In this document: positions 9,115 through 17,110 of the stretch, in pieces
Layout: each line of letters starts with the position of its first letter
Position numbering within the stretch: position 1 is the first letter of the stretch
Origin: Arthrobacter sp. SLBN-100
GTDB taxonomy: Bacteria; Actinomycetota; Actinomycetes; Actinomycetales; Micrococcaceae
Direction of reading: 5' to 3'
Assembly: GCF_006715305.1 (NCBI RefSeq)
Contig: NZ_VFMY01000002.1
Location: 248,001-312,000, forward strand
Length of the DNA: 64,000 bases
The notes under the pieces: generated by a model
Told to the model about the DNA's origin: nothing
The model's database searches: none
Seen by the model: the letters and a program-made list of their open reading frames with translations, nothing else
Program-made: the position numbers and the translations under genes

Positions 9115-9499
9115 GTCGACATCATGCCACTCAGGCCGCAGCGCAATTGGTCATCCTGCAGAGTCGCGGGTCTACTGAAACTGACGCGAATCACCTCGCC
9201 GGGACCCTCCAGGGGATCCCCTCTTCCCGGTAGCCTTACATAACGTCGGCTATCAGCCAGCGACGTTTCCGCGCGCGCTATTGCCCTTGGGCTGAACTTG
9301 AGAGCGGGGGATCACTTCGGTTGGATGCCGGGCAAAGCCTTGCGCCGGCAAGCGTCCCTGCGGAAGACTCGGGGAACGCATGCTGAATTTGATGGAAATT
9401 TGGATGGCGGGAAATCAGGGAAGAAGGAGGCAATGATGCCTCTTGCCTGTCTGGCGGCAAAGATGCGGCCTCAAGATCCCGCAGACCGAAAGGATCGCA
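9115..9499. other. Intergenic with Tn3-end-like sequence
   Basis: No gene was recognised between DUF4238 and the DUF1508 gene. The only structure noted is the repeat-like sequence beginning at 9212, listed separately. Confidence 0.4.
9212..9249 (+). repeat. Tn3-family terminal-repeat-like sequence, copy 1
   Basis: Starts with GGGG and reaches TTACATAACG about 30 bases on, the general layout of ~38-base Tn3-family ends (GGGG at the tip, ACGNTAAG-like inner end). The same pattern (AGCCTTACATAA, then TC, CTATC and GC) recurs at 14852 in the same orientation. Inferred from layout and repetition only. Confidence 0.35.
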
Positions 9500-9841
9500 A
9501 TGGCAGGAATATTCGAACTATTTGTCGATGCGGAATCAGCGTTTAGGTTCCGGCTGACAGCACCGGACGGCACCATCATGGCAGTTTCCAAGCCCTTCGA
9601 TACCAAGGCGGACGCCGTTGCCGGCATCGCCGCCGTGCGCGAGTACGCAGGCATGGGACTGATCACCGACCACTGCACAACGTCCACAAATGCCGCGCAG
9701 CCAGCAGCCTGGAGTGATGCTGCTGGCCAAACTGACGATTCCCCGTGCATGCCAAAGATCGACTTCCATGTACGCGCCAGGGCGGTTCGCAGAGCCGTCT
9801 CCGGCCCCCACTGGGCCGGGGCAATACACAACCTTTCCTGA
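9500..9841 (+). CDS. DUF1508 (YegP-like) domain protein
   Basis: A 113-residue protein from ATG 9500 (AAAGGA 6 bases upstream). The N-terminal ~55 residues (FELFVDAESAFRFRLTAPDG, then SKPFDTKADAVAGIAAVR) match the short DUF1508 fold. That domain is often tandem in YegP, but here only one copy is present. The C-terminal ~55 residues are of unlike composition and may be spurious read-through after a degraded second copy. The longer frame from 9443 has no ribosome binding site. Function unknown. Confidence 0.65.
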   Translation: MAGIFELFVDAESAFRFRLTAPDGTIMAVSKPFDTKADAVAGIAAVREYAGMGLITDHCTTSTNAAQPAAWSDAAGQTDDSPCMPKIDFHVRARAVRRAVSGPHWAGAIHNLS

Positions 9842-9986
9842 GCGACGGTAAGAGCTTCCCTGCCTCCACTTTTCGGCCGGTTGGTGAGCCGGCGTATTCG
9901 GAACCTGCGGAATACTGCTTCAATTGCTCGACTTGGCCTGCGAGGAGGTGGGTCGCCCCGGGTCGGTGATTGCTGGTTGTGAGTGG

Positions 9987-11414
9987 TTATGCACTAAGTG
10001 CTGCGCGGGCGAAGGCTTGCCCTGGCCCCTTGACGGTGTTTGCTTCGAGCCCGAGGCGGTCGTCGAAGATGCCGAGGTTCAGCAGGACTTCTCGGGCGTC
10101 CACGAGGAGTCCTTGGACGGTGTTCGGTTCCAGTTCGGCTCCGGTGCGGGTCCTCCAACCGAGCGCACCAAGACCGAAGCAGACAGCTTCAACGTAGTCA
10201 ACCCAGCCGGTTCGCTTTCCTGCCGCGACCTCGAGGAGGAGTAACAGCGTCGCGTCGCGCTCGGAGTCGTGACGGTGCCGGTGGGCGATGGATCGGGCCA
10301 GGAAGAGCCACAGGCCTGCGGGATCATCGAGCAGCCGCTTGGCGGCGGTTGTGAGGACGAGCCTGCCTTTGATTTTGCGGATCAGACCGAGCCGCTGAGC
10401 GCTTTCGCGCAGCTGAAGGACGGGCAGGGTCTGGTCCTCGCGGTTGGCTTTGCCGATCCAGTCCTTGGCCCAGCCGAGCTCGGTCATGGCCTCGCGGACC
10501 ACGGCCGGCGGCAGCCAGCCGGCAGCGGTGAGGGACAGACCGTCAGGCCCGATGCGGCGGGTGAGCCAGAGATAGGGGGCGGTCATCGCCTCGGCGACGT
10601 CTACTTCGACCGTTGCGGGGCCGTCGAGGCCGGCCGCGTGCAGGTATGAACGGAATTCGCGTCGCAGACCGGGAGGCATCCGGTTCGTGAGTTCCCGGGT
10701 CAGTGACTCGCTTCCGGGGCCGGGTTCGTTGGGGGCAGGGAACAGCAGGTCGAGCTCGTTGTTCACCGCATTAATGTCCAGTTGTTCCGGGTCGAATTCC
10801 TGCCATGGCCCGGCTGTCCAGGTGACCCATGCCTTCAGGTCCTCGTGCTCGTCGTGGGCGGGGTCCGCGAGGGCGTCGAGGAGGTCGTGGTAGCCACCGA
10901 TGCCTCCGGAATCTTCCAGCGGCGCCCGCCTCTCCCCGTCCACGAGCCGCGCCCTCGGGGTGTTGGCCGGTATGGGGAGGTTTCCGGTGAGTTCGAGGCG
11001 GTGGATCCAGCCGTCTCCGAAGTCATATTCATAGAAAAGGGGACCGGACTCCGCGGTAAGGATCTGGCCCAGGGTCCAAGCCGTCTCCGGGAGGTCATCG
11101 TCACTGTCCTCGAGCAGGTCCTGGGGGACCCAGCGCCGTGGTTCGCGCACGATCCCGTTGACGGCGCGCAGACGAACGTAGGGATCGGTGTCCGTGAAGG
11201 AATGCAGATGCGAATCCCGCCAGCCAAGGGCCGTTTGCAGGACCTCATGCACCCTGTCCATGGTTAGGGAAGGGTCGATCTCGAGGAGCCGCCAGATAGC
11301 CGGGTCACTGCCCACAATCGTGACATTCATCTGTAGCAACATCGACCCGGGATCTTCGTCTGCAGCGCGTATCGTCACGGCACTATCCTGCCAGTCCCAG
11401 CGTGGGGGAGACAT
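9987..11414 (-). CDS. Plasmid pRiA4b ORF-3-like protein
   Basis: A 475-residue protein. The N-terminal ~190 residues carry the PRiA4_ORF3 family pattern: SDPAIWRLLEIDPSLTMDRV, the block WRDSHLHSF, YEYDFGDGWIHRLEL, and DGERRAPLEDSGGIGGY. The C-terminal ~270 residues form a helical region with winged-helix-like stretches (RLGLIRKIKGRLVLTTAAKR). The domain is common on plasmids and in IS passenger proteins; its biochemical role is unknown. A broken homologue of the N-terminal domain lies at 14979-15502. The start is uncertain; Met codons also occur about 25-30 codons in. Confidence 0.85.
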   Translation of the reverse strand: MSPPRWDWQDSAVTIRAADEDPGSMLLQMNVTIVGSDPAIWRLLEIDPSLTMDRVHEVLQTALGWRDSHLHSFTDTDPYVRLRAVNGIVREPRRWVPQDLLEDSDDDLPETAWTLGQILTAESGPLFYEYDFGDGWIHRLELTGNLPIPANTPRARLVDGERRAPLEDSGGIGGYHDLLDALADPAHDEHEDLKAWVTWTAGPWQEFDPEQLDINAVNNELDLLFPAPNEPGPGSESLTRELTNRMPPGLRREFRSYLHAAGLDGPATVEVDVAEAMTAPYLWLTRRIGPDGLSLTAAGWLPPAVVREAMTELGWAKDWIGKANREDQTLPVLQLRESAQRLGLIRKIKGRLVLTTAAKRLLDDPAGLWLFLARSIAHRHRHDSERDATLLLLLEVAAGKRTGWVDYVEAVCFGLGALGWRTRTGAELEPNTVQGLLVDAREVLLNLGIFDDRLGLEANTVKGPGQAFARAALSA

Positions 11415-11845
11415 TTGCCCTGGCTCGAGGCGTCCGCTGTGCTACCGCTGGTTGAGGCCTAGGTGTTACCTGAGCATTAGCAATCCAAACAGACTGGGGC
11501 GAGTCCCTGAGAGCGTGCAGAGGCTTCGTTTCAAAAGCCGCTGGGCAGAGGATCGCTTGTCTGCCGCTCGTCCTCTTAGGAAGACCATGGGCGGTTTCAC
11601 GATTCCGGCGAATGTGGAGAGGCCCTGGCACAAAGCCTGAGCCGCAAGTTTGCTGTCTAGTCGATGCATTGCCGGATTGGACGTTTTGGAGGATTGCTGG
11701 TCGCTGCGGTCATCTCCCATGAGGCCGTGGTTCCAGAACCGCCGGAGCACCGGGCCCCGTGGGAAGTGGGGCAGACCGCTTCATCCGGGTTCCGCTTTTT
11801 GACTAATCTGTTGCCCGCACCGGGGCTGGCACGTAGGCTCAACAT
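11415..11845. other. Intergenic upstream of the cold-shock gene
   Basis: No credible ORF was found. The divergent promoters of the PRiA4_ORF3 gene (minus) and the cold-shock gene (plus) must lie here, but no clear -35/-10 pair at good spacing could be assigned. Confidence 0.3.
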
Positions 11846-11908
11846 GTGAGTGGCGGGGACGGCAATCTGAGAAGCGGATCCGGCTCGCGACCCGTGAAGG
11901 AAATAAGC

Positions 11909-12112
11909 ATGGCAACAGGTACGGTCAAGTGGTTCAACGCCGAAAAGGGCTTCGGATTCATCGCCCCCGACGACGGAAGCGCTGACGTGTTCGCACACTT
12001 TTCGGCAATCGCATCCAGCGGTTACCGCTCCCTGGACGAGAATCAGAAGGTTCAGTTCGACGTTACCCAGGGCCCGAAGGGTCCGCAGGCGGAGAACATC
12101 CAGCCGCTCTAA
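11909..12112 (+). CDS. Cold-shock protein, CspA family
   Basis: A 67-residue single OB-fold nucleic-acid-binding protein and RNA chaperone. RNP1 is KGFGFI (residues 13-18) and RNP2 is VFAHF (27-31), with the aromatic KWFN at 7-10. ATG 11909 is preceded by GAAGGA at good spacing; the longer frame from 11846 is rejected because Csp proteins begin directly with the MxxGTVKWF strand. A strong terminator follows 14 bases after the stop, so it is monocistronic. Confidence 0.95.
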   Translation: MATGTVKWFNAEKGFGFIAPDDGSADVFAHFSAIASSGYRSLDENQKVQFDVTQGPKGPQAENIQPL

Positions 12113-12125
12113 CGTGGTTCTCGGG

Positions 12126-12158
12126 AAGCTGGCCGGCTGCGAACCGGCCAGCTTTTCT
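12126..12158 (+). terminator. Rho-independent terminator of the cold-shock gene
   Basis: A perfect 11-bp stem (AAGCTGGCCGG, 12126-12136, pairing with 12144-12154) has a 7-base loop and is followed by a T-rich tract. Confidence 0.9.
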
Positions 12159-12417
12159 GTTTTTACCCCGGCCCCGTTGCCGGACGCATAGTGGCAAGAC
12201 CACAATGAAGGGTCCGCCAGTCAAAAGGTGATCGTTCTGAATGTCCAACCATTCCCTAACAGCAGCAGCGGCTGGTCTGGGCATCCAGAGATCCAGAACC
12301 ACTGTCCGAGCTCCGTGACTTCGGACTCCTTGCCTGCTTCAGCGGAATAGCACGGGCTGCATGAGACTTGTTCTAAATGGGGCGTCGACGACCGGCCGCC
12401 CTCGCGAAAGGACCTCC
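12159..12417. other. Intergenic, nothing recognised
   Basis: No convincing ORF or repeat was seen between the cold-shock terminator and the next small gene. Confidence 0.35.
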
Positions 12418-12693
12418 TTGCCCATTGCCTTTATTCCGTTCACTATGCGCGCTACTGTCCGCGAAGGCCACAAGCCCTCCTTCCGGACAGACATAGAACG
12501 GCTCGCCTCCGGCCATCGTGGTTGGGCCCCGCTTGACGTCGTCAAGTCCACCAACACTCAGGCTCTGCTGCGGGGGGCGGTTCCGAAAAGCGTTCACACC
12601 GCCAGCGACGCGAGCCTTGCCCGGTACCTTAAGGACCGCCTTGTCACGGACAAAGACATTCATTTGGATCTAACAGTCAGTATCCAGAGGTAG
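12418..12693 (+). CDS. Small hypothetical protein
   Basis: The chosen TTG start at 12418 follows AAAGGA by 5 bases; ATG 12445 is an alternative, and the frame is open from ATG 12361. The product is a ~91-residue basic protein (LASGHRGWAPLDVVKSTNTQ, then ASLARYLKDRLVTDKDIHLD) without known motifs. A strong terminator 16 bases after the stop supports transcription in this direction. Family unknown. Confidence 0.4.
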   Translation: MPIAFIPFTMRATVREGHKPSFRTDIERLASGHRGWAPLDVVKSTNTQALLRGAVPKSVHTASDASLARYLKDRLVTDKDIHLDLTVSIQR

Positions 12694-12709
12694 CAGACGC
12701 GCCAACGTA

Positions 12710-12737
12710 AGCCCCGGACTGTACGTCCGGGGCTTTT
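12710..12737 (+). terminator. Rho-independent terminator
   Basis: A perfect 10-bp stem AGCCCCGGAC (12710-12719) pairs with 12725-12734 across a 5-base loop, followed by TTT. Confidence 0.85.
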
Positions 12738-13349
12738 CCGTGTGCTCGAGGCCCCCAGAGCAGGGCACTTGAACTTGTGCTCGCCGCCACCGCCCATACG
12801 TCCGCTATCAGCCGACGGGTCACCCTTGATTGCTTCACCCTTCTGCCTTTCTATACAGCGCCGAGAGGGATATCCGTGGCGTCCTGCCAAGTAGAGCCTT
12901 CCGAAGTCCGGACCTCGGTGCTGCGGACAGCCGGATTGAATCCATAGGTCTGGAGGGTAGACATGTTGTCGCCGGTATCGAACCTGTCCACTAGCGCCCA
13001 TTCTGGCGCAAGCCCCTGCCCTTTAGCGTGCCGGGGCGGCGGTGGTGAGCGTGCGGGTTGCCAACTCCCAGCAGTTTCTCAGGTTGCAGGGGTCATAATG
13101 AACCGAAGCTCCGGTCAACCGCTATTTGACCGGAGCTTCGCCATTGCTCATCGCAGCGTGTTTCTAACGCGTCGAGCGCCTATTACGTCTTGACGTATTT
13201 ATTGACGTGCGGGTCGAAGTGTTGGCACGCACACTTCAAGCTCCCCGACATCGCTCGCGCACGTTTTGAGGAACAACCGTGTAACCGTGTACGTTACAGT
13301 CTCGTTCGAAGTGAGCACGAGAGAGACAAGAGAAGGAAGAAGCACTTAC
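12738..13349. other. Intergenic containing a long hairpin
   Basis: No gene was recognised. It contains the perfect inverted repeat at 13105-13139 and, near 12799-12818, an ACGTCCGCTATCAGCCGACG segment resembling the inner part of the Tn3-end-like sequence at 9212. Confidence 0.35.
13105..13139. repeat. Perfect inverted repeat (hairpin)
   Basis: GAAGCTCCGGTCAA (13105-13118) is matched exactly by its reverse complement at 13126-13139 with a 7-base spacer. No T-run follows on either side, so it may be a bidirectional hairpin or protein-binding dyad rather than a standard terminator. Confidence 0.7.
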
Positions 13350-13652
13350 GTGGCAGCCGACTATGATGAAGTCCGCTCCGACGTCAAGGAATCCCAGGAT
13401 CGTTCGCTGGAGGACCTACAGTCCGCGAACGCCCCGGATGCCCGCAGCGTCGTCACCGAGCTGGACGAGGCCGACGCCCTCGACGAAGGGCTGACACCTG
13501 GCGGCGAAATCATCTCCGACGAGCTCATCGTGCAGGTGATTCCCCAAGGCGCTGACGAGTTCACCTGCTATTCCTGCTTCCTCGTCAGACACAGGTCCCA
13601 GCTCGCCCGCGAAAGCAACGGCCACTCGTACTGTATCGAGTGCGAAGGCTAG
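13350..13652 (+). CDS. DUF4193 family protein (zinc-ribbon-like)
   Basis: A 100-residue protein beginning at GTG 13350, 9-10 bases after AGAAGGAAG; the N-terminal VAADYDEVR matches the usual MATDYDAPR start of the family. The C-terminus has the conserved DEFTCYSCFLVRHRSQLA and YCIEC, giving two CxxC pairs that could bind zinc. The N-terminal half is acidic. DUF4193 is widespread in actinobacteria, usually chromosomal and of unknown function; a copy in plasmid-like DNA is a little unusual. The frame upstream to 13266 is not expected to be translated. Confidence 0.85.
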   Translation: MAADYDEVRSDVKESQDRSLEDLQSANAPDARSVVTELDEADALDEGLTPGGEIISDELIVQVIPQGADEFTCYSCFLVRHRSQLARESNGHSYCIECEG

Positions 13653-13736
13653 GCCCACTGCGGCAGCGGCAGCATCCGGCAGCACGCGGTCAGCGGACAG
13701 ACCCTCCGCTAACGGTAGCTGCGGCCTTGGGGTCGA

Positions 13737-14618
13737 CTACGCCTCGAACGGCGCGGTCCGCCACTCCTGCCAGTTGTGCCCGGTGCTGTTTCGCGCGTCG
13801 ATGAGGCCAGCGCCGGCGTCGTAGGCGTAGTGGATGAAAGCCGAGATCTCGGTGCTGTAGTTGTATGACTCGACAAGTGCCTGCGAACCATCTGGGCTAT
13901 AGAACACTTTGATCTCAACCTGCCGCTGTGAGAACTGCTGCTCCAGTTCCCGCCGGGCATTCTCCACGGTCCTGGGGAGGTCAGGCGTGGGCGTTTCGGC
14001 GGCCTGGCCACCGGCGTGGGGCAGGTGCCCGGTCCGTGTCGTGGACTCCCTGGCCAAAAGCCCGTCTCCGTCCTCCCAGCCATTTCCGCTGCTGGTGTGC
14101 ATCCAAACTTCCCCGCCGGAGGTCTCAGTGTCGTAGCGGCGAAAAATGGGCACCCCGTCGTTGGCGCCGTAGGTTTCGATGAGCGCCTCCTGGCCGTCCT
14201 CGCGATAGAACGCGCGCACCTTTCCGCGGTCGGCCGGGTGCCCGGACTCAATCTCCGGGATGGCGCTCTCAATGAGGCCCCTCAGGGCCAGGCTGCGCCG
14301 TTCCCGCAGCGCTTCCCTGCGGGCCGTTGCCATGCTGAACTTTGGCTGCAGCCCAACAGGCTTGCCCTGCGGAATTTCGCCCGCGCCGAGCGGTGACCAG
14401 GTATGACCGTCGTTATGCTCCTGCTCCAGGCCGGCAACTTTCTCGTCGACGGCGGCGTTGATGAATTCACTCAACGAGCTAAAGCCGGTGGCCTGCTGGG
14501 TGTTAAGGAACGCCGCGCGCATGCGGTCCGCAGCGCCTTGCTCCTGATAAAAGCTGGTCTTGCGCCGGTACTGAAGCTGGCGCGCCCCGCCGGCCTCAAG
14601 AGTATCTGCTTTCGACAT
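13737..14618 (-). CDS. ParB-like centromere/DNA-binding protein
   Basis: A 293-residue soluble protein. Residues ~15-75 are basic then helical (RRKTSFYQEQGAADRMRAAF, then GFSSLSEFINAAVDEKVAGL), resembling the ribbon-helix-helix centromere-binding region of actinobacterial plasmid ParB-like proteins. Two related repeats follow, each a short beta-hairpin module (KVRAFYREDGQEALIETYGA and IKVFYSPDGSQALVESYNYS), a possible internal duplication. ATG 14618 is preferred over 14621 because of spacing to AGGG. That ribosome binding site overlaps a perfect 18-bp palindrome, which suggests self-repression. ParA fragments lie 0.8 kb away. Confidence 0.55.
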   Translation of the reverse strand: MSKADTLEAGGARQLQYRRKTSFYQEQGAADRMRAAFLNTQQATGFSSLSEFINAAVDEKVAGLEQEHNDGHTWSPLGAGEIPQGKPVGLQPKFSMATARREALRERRSLALRGLIESAIPEIESGHPADRGKVRAFYREDGQEALIETYGANDGVPIFRRYDTETSGGEVWMHTSSGNGWEDGDGLLARESTTRTGHLPHAGGQAAETPTPDLPRTVENARRELEQQFSQRQVEIKVFYSPDGSQALVESYNYSTEISAFIHYAYDAGAGLIDARNSTGHNWQEWRTAPFEA

Positions 14619-14623
14619 CATTC

Positions 14624-14641
14624 CCTAATAGTACTATTAGG
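14624..14641. promoter_or_regulatory. Perfect 18-bp palindrome, probable operator of the ParB-like gene
   Basis: CCTAATAGTACTATTAGG is its own reverse complement and ends 3 to 6 bases before the start codons of the minus-strand ParB-like gene, overlapping its ribosome binding site. An AT-rich dyad in GC-rich DNA at this position is typical of an autorepressor or centromere-type site for a ribbon-helix-helix protein. Confidence 0.6.
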
Positions 14642-14851
14642 ACTGCCGCTGCCGAGGGTTCTGATGCGGCGTGTTTCTTCCGGACGTGAAATAGCCCTCC
14701 GTGCTGATGCCGGTATAGCTGGGCATAATGCTCCTCGAGCTCGGTCAACCCCATGCGCACGAGGCTCCTCGCGAATTTGTCCCCGGGCTTCTCAACGGCA
14801 TCTGGAAGGCAATCGCATCGATTGATACCGAGGCCTTGATTTTTGCTCCAA

Positions 14852-14889
14852 GGGGCCCCTTCTCCCTCCAGCCTTACATAATATCCACT
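14852..14889 (+). repeat. Tn3-family terminal-repeat-like sequence, copy 2
   Basis: GGGG at the tip and AGCCTTACATAATATC about 20 bases on, like the sequence at 9212 and in the same orientation; similarity extends a few bases on both sides. Two same-oriented ends would mean remnants of two insertions or of one element copied. Confidence 0.35.
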
Positions 14890-14978
14890 ATCGGCTCTTC
14901 AAAATGGGCGGGGGAGTACCCGCAAAAGGGGCTGATTCCTGCTGTCGCTCGGAGCATTTTTCCCCGAAGTCCGGTAAG

Positions 14979-15502
14979 TCAGAACAGCTTAGCCAGCGTG
15001 CGGTTCACGTCGGCGATGTCTAGGAACGCAGGGTCAAAAGGCTCATCGGAGCCTGTCATATCGGCCACCCAGGTAGAGTGTTCGGTGTGGTCAGGATGGC
15101 CCGGGTCGTCCAGGGCGTCCATGATCTCCTCGTAACCGGGCAATCCTCCAGAATCTTCGAGCGGACCGCGTCGGGCGCCGTCGATCAACCGGGCCGGCGA
15201 CGCGCCTTCCTCCACGGACCGTCGGGACACCAGTTCGAGCCGGTGAAGCCAGCTGTCACCGAAGTCATATTCGTAGAACGCTTCGCCGTGGCCCAGCGCG
15301 AGTAGCTGATCCAGGGAGCAATCCTCGTCAGCTTGTCGCCTGGTTCTTCACACCCCTGCTGTGGAACCCACTGCGGGACTTCCGGAATTTCGCCGTCGAC
15401 GGGCCGCAGCGGCGCGAACGGGTCGCTGGTTATAAACCTATGGAGGTGCGCGTCCTCCCAGCCAAATGCTGCCTGTGGGACCTGATGTACCCGAACTTGC
15501 AC
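14979..15502 (-). pseudogene. PRiA4_ORF3-like protein, frameshifted remnant
   Basis: The minus strand carries family blocks in two frames: FGWEDAHLHRF and EVPQWVPQQG in one, then the family's YEYDFGDSWLHRLEL block and RRGPLEDSGGLPGYEEIMDA in the other, after a frame change near 15310-15350. The N-terminal portion before VHQVPQAAFGWED is missing. It corresponds to the N-terminal domain of the intact gene at 9987-11414, but the two differ too much to be a recent duplication. Confidence 0.8.
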
Positions 15503-15600
15503 AAGCAGCTCCTGGGTATCGCGACAGGCAAGTACGACGCTGTAGTCATCGACACGCCACCGATGAAGGAACAGCGAAGCATCGTGCTCTCGTGCTCAGG
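15466..15600 (+). pseudogene. ParA ATPase internal fragment
   Basis: One plus frame reads LLGIATGKYDAVVIDTPPMK then EQRSIV, matching the Walker B strand (VVIDTPP) and following loop of plasmid ParA ATPases. The Walker A region and the C-terminal half are absent. It abuts the PRiA4 remnant on one side and a short ORF on the other, so it is a deletion fragment of a partition locus. Confidence 0.55.
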
Positions 15601-15608
15601 AATCGCCC

Positions 15609-15752
15609 ATGGTCAAGGACGGGTGGCGGACCACACCCCGGGGTGCGCTGGCGTACCTGGAATTCCTCGAGGGACTGGGGCATCAGCTGACCCCGATCGA
15701 GGAAGTCATGGTCAGAGGGCGAATCGCCGATCAGGTCTTCGACCTCGATTGA
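15609..15752 (+). CDS. Short ORF, possible C-terminal piece of a plasmid partition protein
   Basis: A 47-residue frame from ATG 15609 (MVKDGWRTTPRGALAYLEFL, then GLGHQLTPIEEVMVRGRIAD) with a coding-like composition. The pattern of a helix, a G-x-x-L-T/S-P-x-E turn and a second helix resembles the C-terminal end of some actinobacterial plasmid ParB proteins, but this is a guess. It lies directly behind the ParA fragment, and a perfect hairpin follows its stop. It may be only the surviving tail of a longer gene. Confidence 0.3.
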   Translation: MVKDGWRTTPRGALAYLEFLEGLGHQLTPIEEVMVRGRIADQVFDLD

Positions 15753-15761
15753 CCGACACCC

Positions 15762-15797
15762 CACGGTCCGGGACGGACACCACCGCCCCGGACCGTG
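15762..15797 (+). terminator. Hairpin after the partition remnant
   Basis: A perfect 11-bp inverted repeat, CACGGTCCGGG (15762-15772) against 15787-15797, starts 10 bases after the preceding stop. There is no T-tract, so termination is inferred from position only. Confidence 0.45.
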
Positions 15798-16000
15798 GGA
15801 CCGATCAGAAATCACCGCGAAAACGCGGTGTCGGCCGCACCCCGCGCCGAACAATCCAACCGACATCGCCACCTGCACCCAGCGGCGCGGGGCGCGGCCG
15901 AAAAGGAATTACGTGACGGCTACCCCTGGGGAATTACGCGACGGTCGACATTTGGCCACTTCATGATGCGTGACCGAAGACTCCGTGGCGTGTTTCTTGC

Positions 16001-16840
16001 TCACCTGACAAGGAATCCGCCATCCACTGGCAGAGGTACGCCGGTTATGTACCGAGACTCGTCCGAGGCCAAAAACAGCAACGTATTGCTGATATCGATC
16101 GGCTCCAGCCAAGGAATGGGGATTGCATTAACCGCCCGGTAGGGCGAGTCGGGAGCTGTTCGCTCCTCCAAGGAGGGGTTCACCGCGTCCGGCATGAAGA
16201 GCTTGATCATAGGCTCGCTATTCATCATGTCGGTGTGGACCTGCCCGGGGCAGATCGCATTGACGCGGATGTACTGGGGGCCGAGTTCTAGGGCGAGGGT
16301 TTTCATCAGGCCGATAACGCCGTGTTTGGCCGCAACGTAATGACCGATGTTCTCGTATCCCACCAGACCGGCTCCAGACGAGGTCAATATGATCGAGCCT
16401 CCACGCCCGCCAGCGACGATGTGCGGAACGCTGGCCTGGACGGTGTTGAACACGCCCGTCAGGTTCACATCGATCATGTCGCGCCACTGATCTCCGGTCA
16501 GGTCGAGGACTCGTCCGAGGGAGCAGATGCCAGCGTTGGCCGAGACGATGTCCAGCCGCCCAAGCTGTTTGACGCCGTCATCGATGATCGTACGTAGCGC
16601 TTCGATGTCGCGGACGTCTCCAATGCCGCTGACAATGCGCCGGCCGGCACTCTCCACGAGGCGTACGGTCTCCTTGAGATCCTGCTGGGTGGCCATCGTG
16701 TGTGCAGCGGTGTCAATGTGATCACAAATATCGATGGCGATGATGTCGGACCCTTCCTCGGCCAGGCGGAGGGCGTGGCTGCGGCCCTGTCCACGCGCTG
16801 CTCCGGTAACCAGTGCAACTTTTCCGGCAACTCTTCACAT
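16001..16840 (-). pseudogene. Mycofactocin-linked-type SDR oxidoreductase with a stop at codon 2
   Basis: From the natural start (ATG complementary to 16838-16840, GGAG 7 bases upstream) the frame reads Met-stop, then RVAGKVALVTGAARGQGRSH and a complete short-chain dehydrogenase. Present are the TGxxxGxG nucleotide site (TGAARGQG), ANAG, the catalytic Ser in SSGAG, YVAAK (Tyr/Lys) and a C-terminal VPLPVDGGFLVR. The insert after the first strand (AIDICDHIDTA) is typical of mycofactocin-associated SDRs that act on alcohols or terpenoid alcohols. TGA at codon 2 should abolish synthesis. The next in-frame ATG (16696) would lose the nucleotide-binding site. Everything after codon 2 is intact, so the lesion is recent or a sequencing error. 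MftF and MftG homologues lie 2-5 kb away. Confidence 0.75.
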
Positions 16841-17110
16841 TGTGCATCTCCTTCGTTGTGTTGTTGTTTTTGTCTGCGACCCGCTCTGGGGACTCTTCAC
16901 CGGTCTTCGGCCTCAAGTAGAGCGGATTTTCGAGAGCCCCTGGTCTTCGTCGATCGCCGATATCTGCCAGCAGCCCACAAATCTTCGCCTATGCATTTTC
17001 GCATTCAACGCATGCATAGAACGGCCATTGCAGCATTCTGCAGATTGAATCTACCCACTCAATAGATGCTCGCTGCTCGCTTGCGGTCGCAGGTTCACCC
17101 TGTGAGCTCC
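16841..17110. other. Intergenic between the SDR and VOC genes
   Basis: This stretch holds the SDR ribosome binding site and presumably its promoter. No gene was recognised. Confidence 0.35.
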
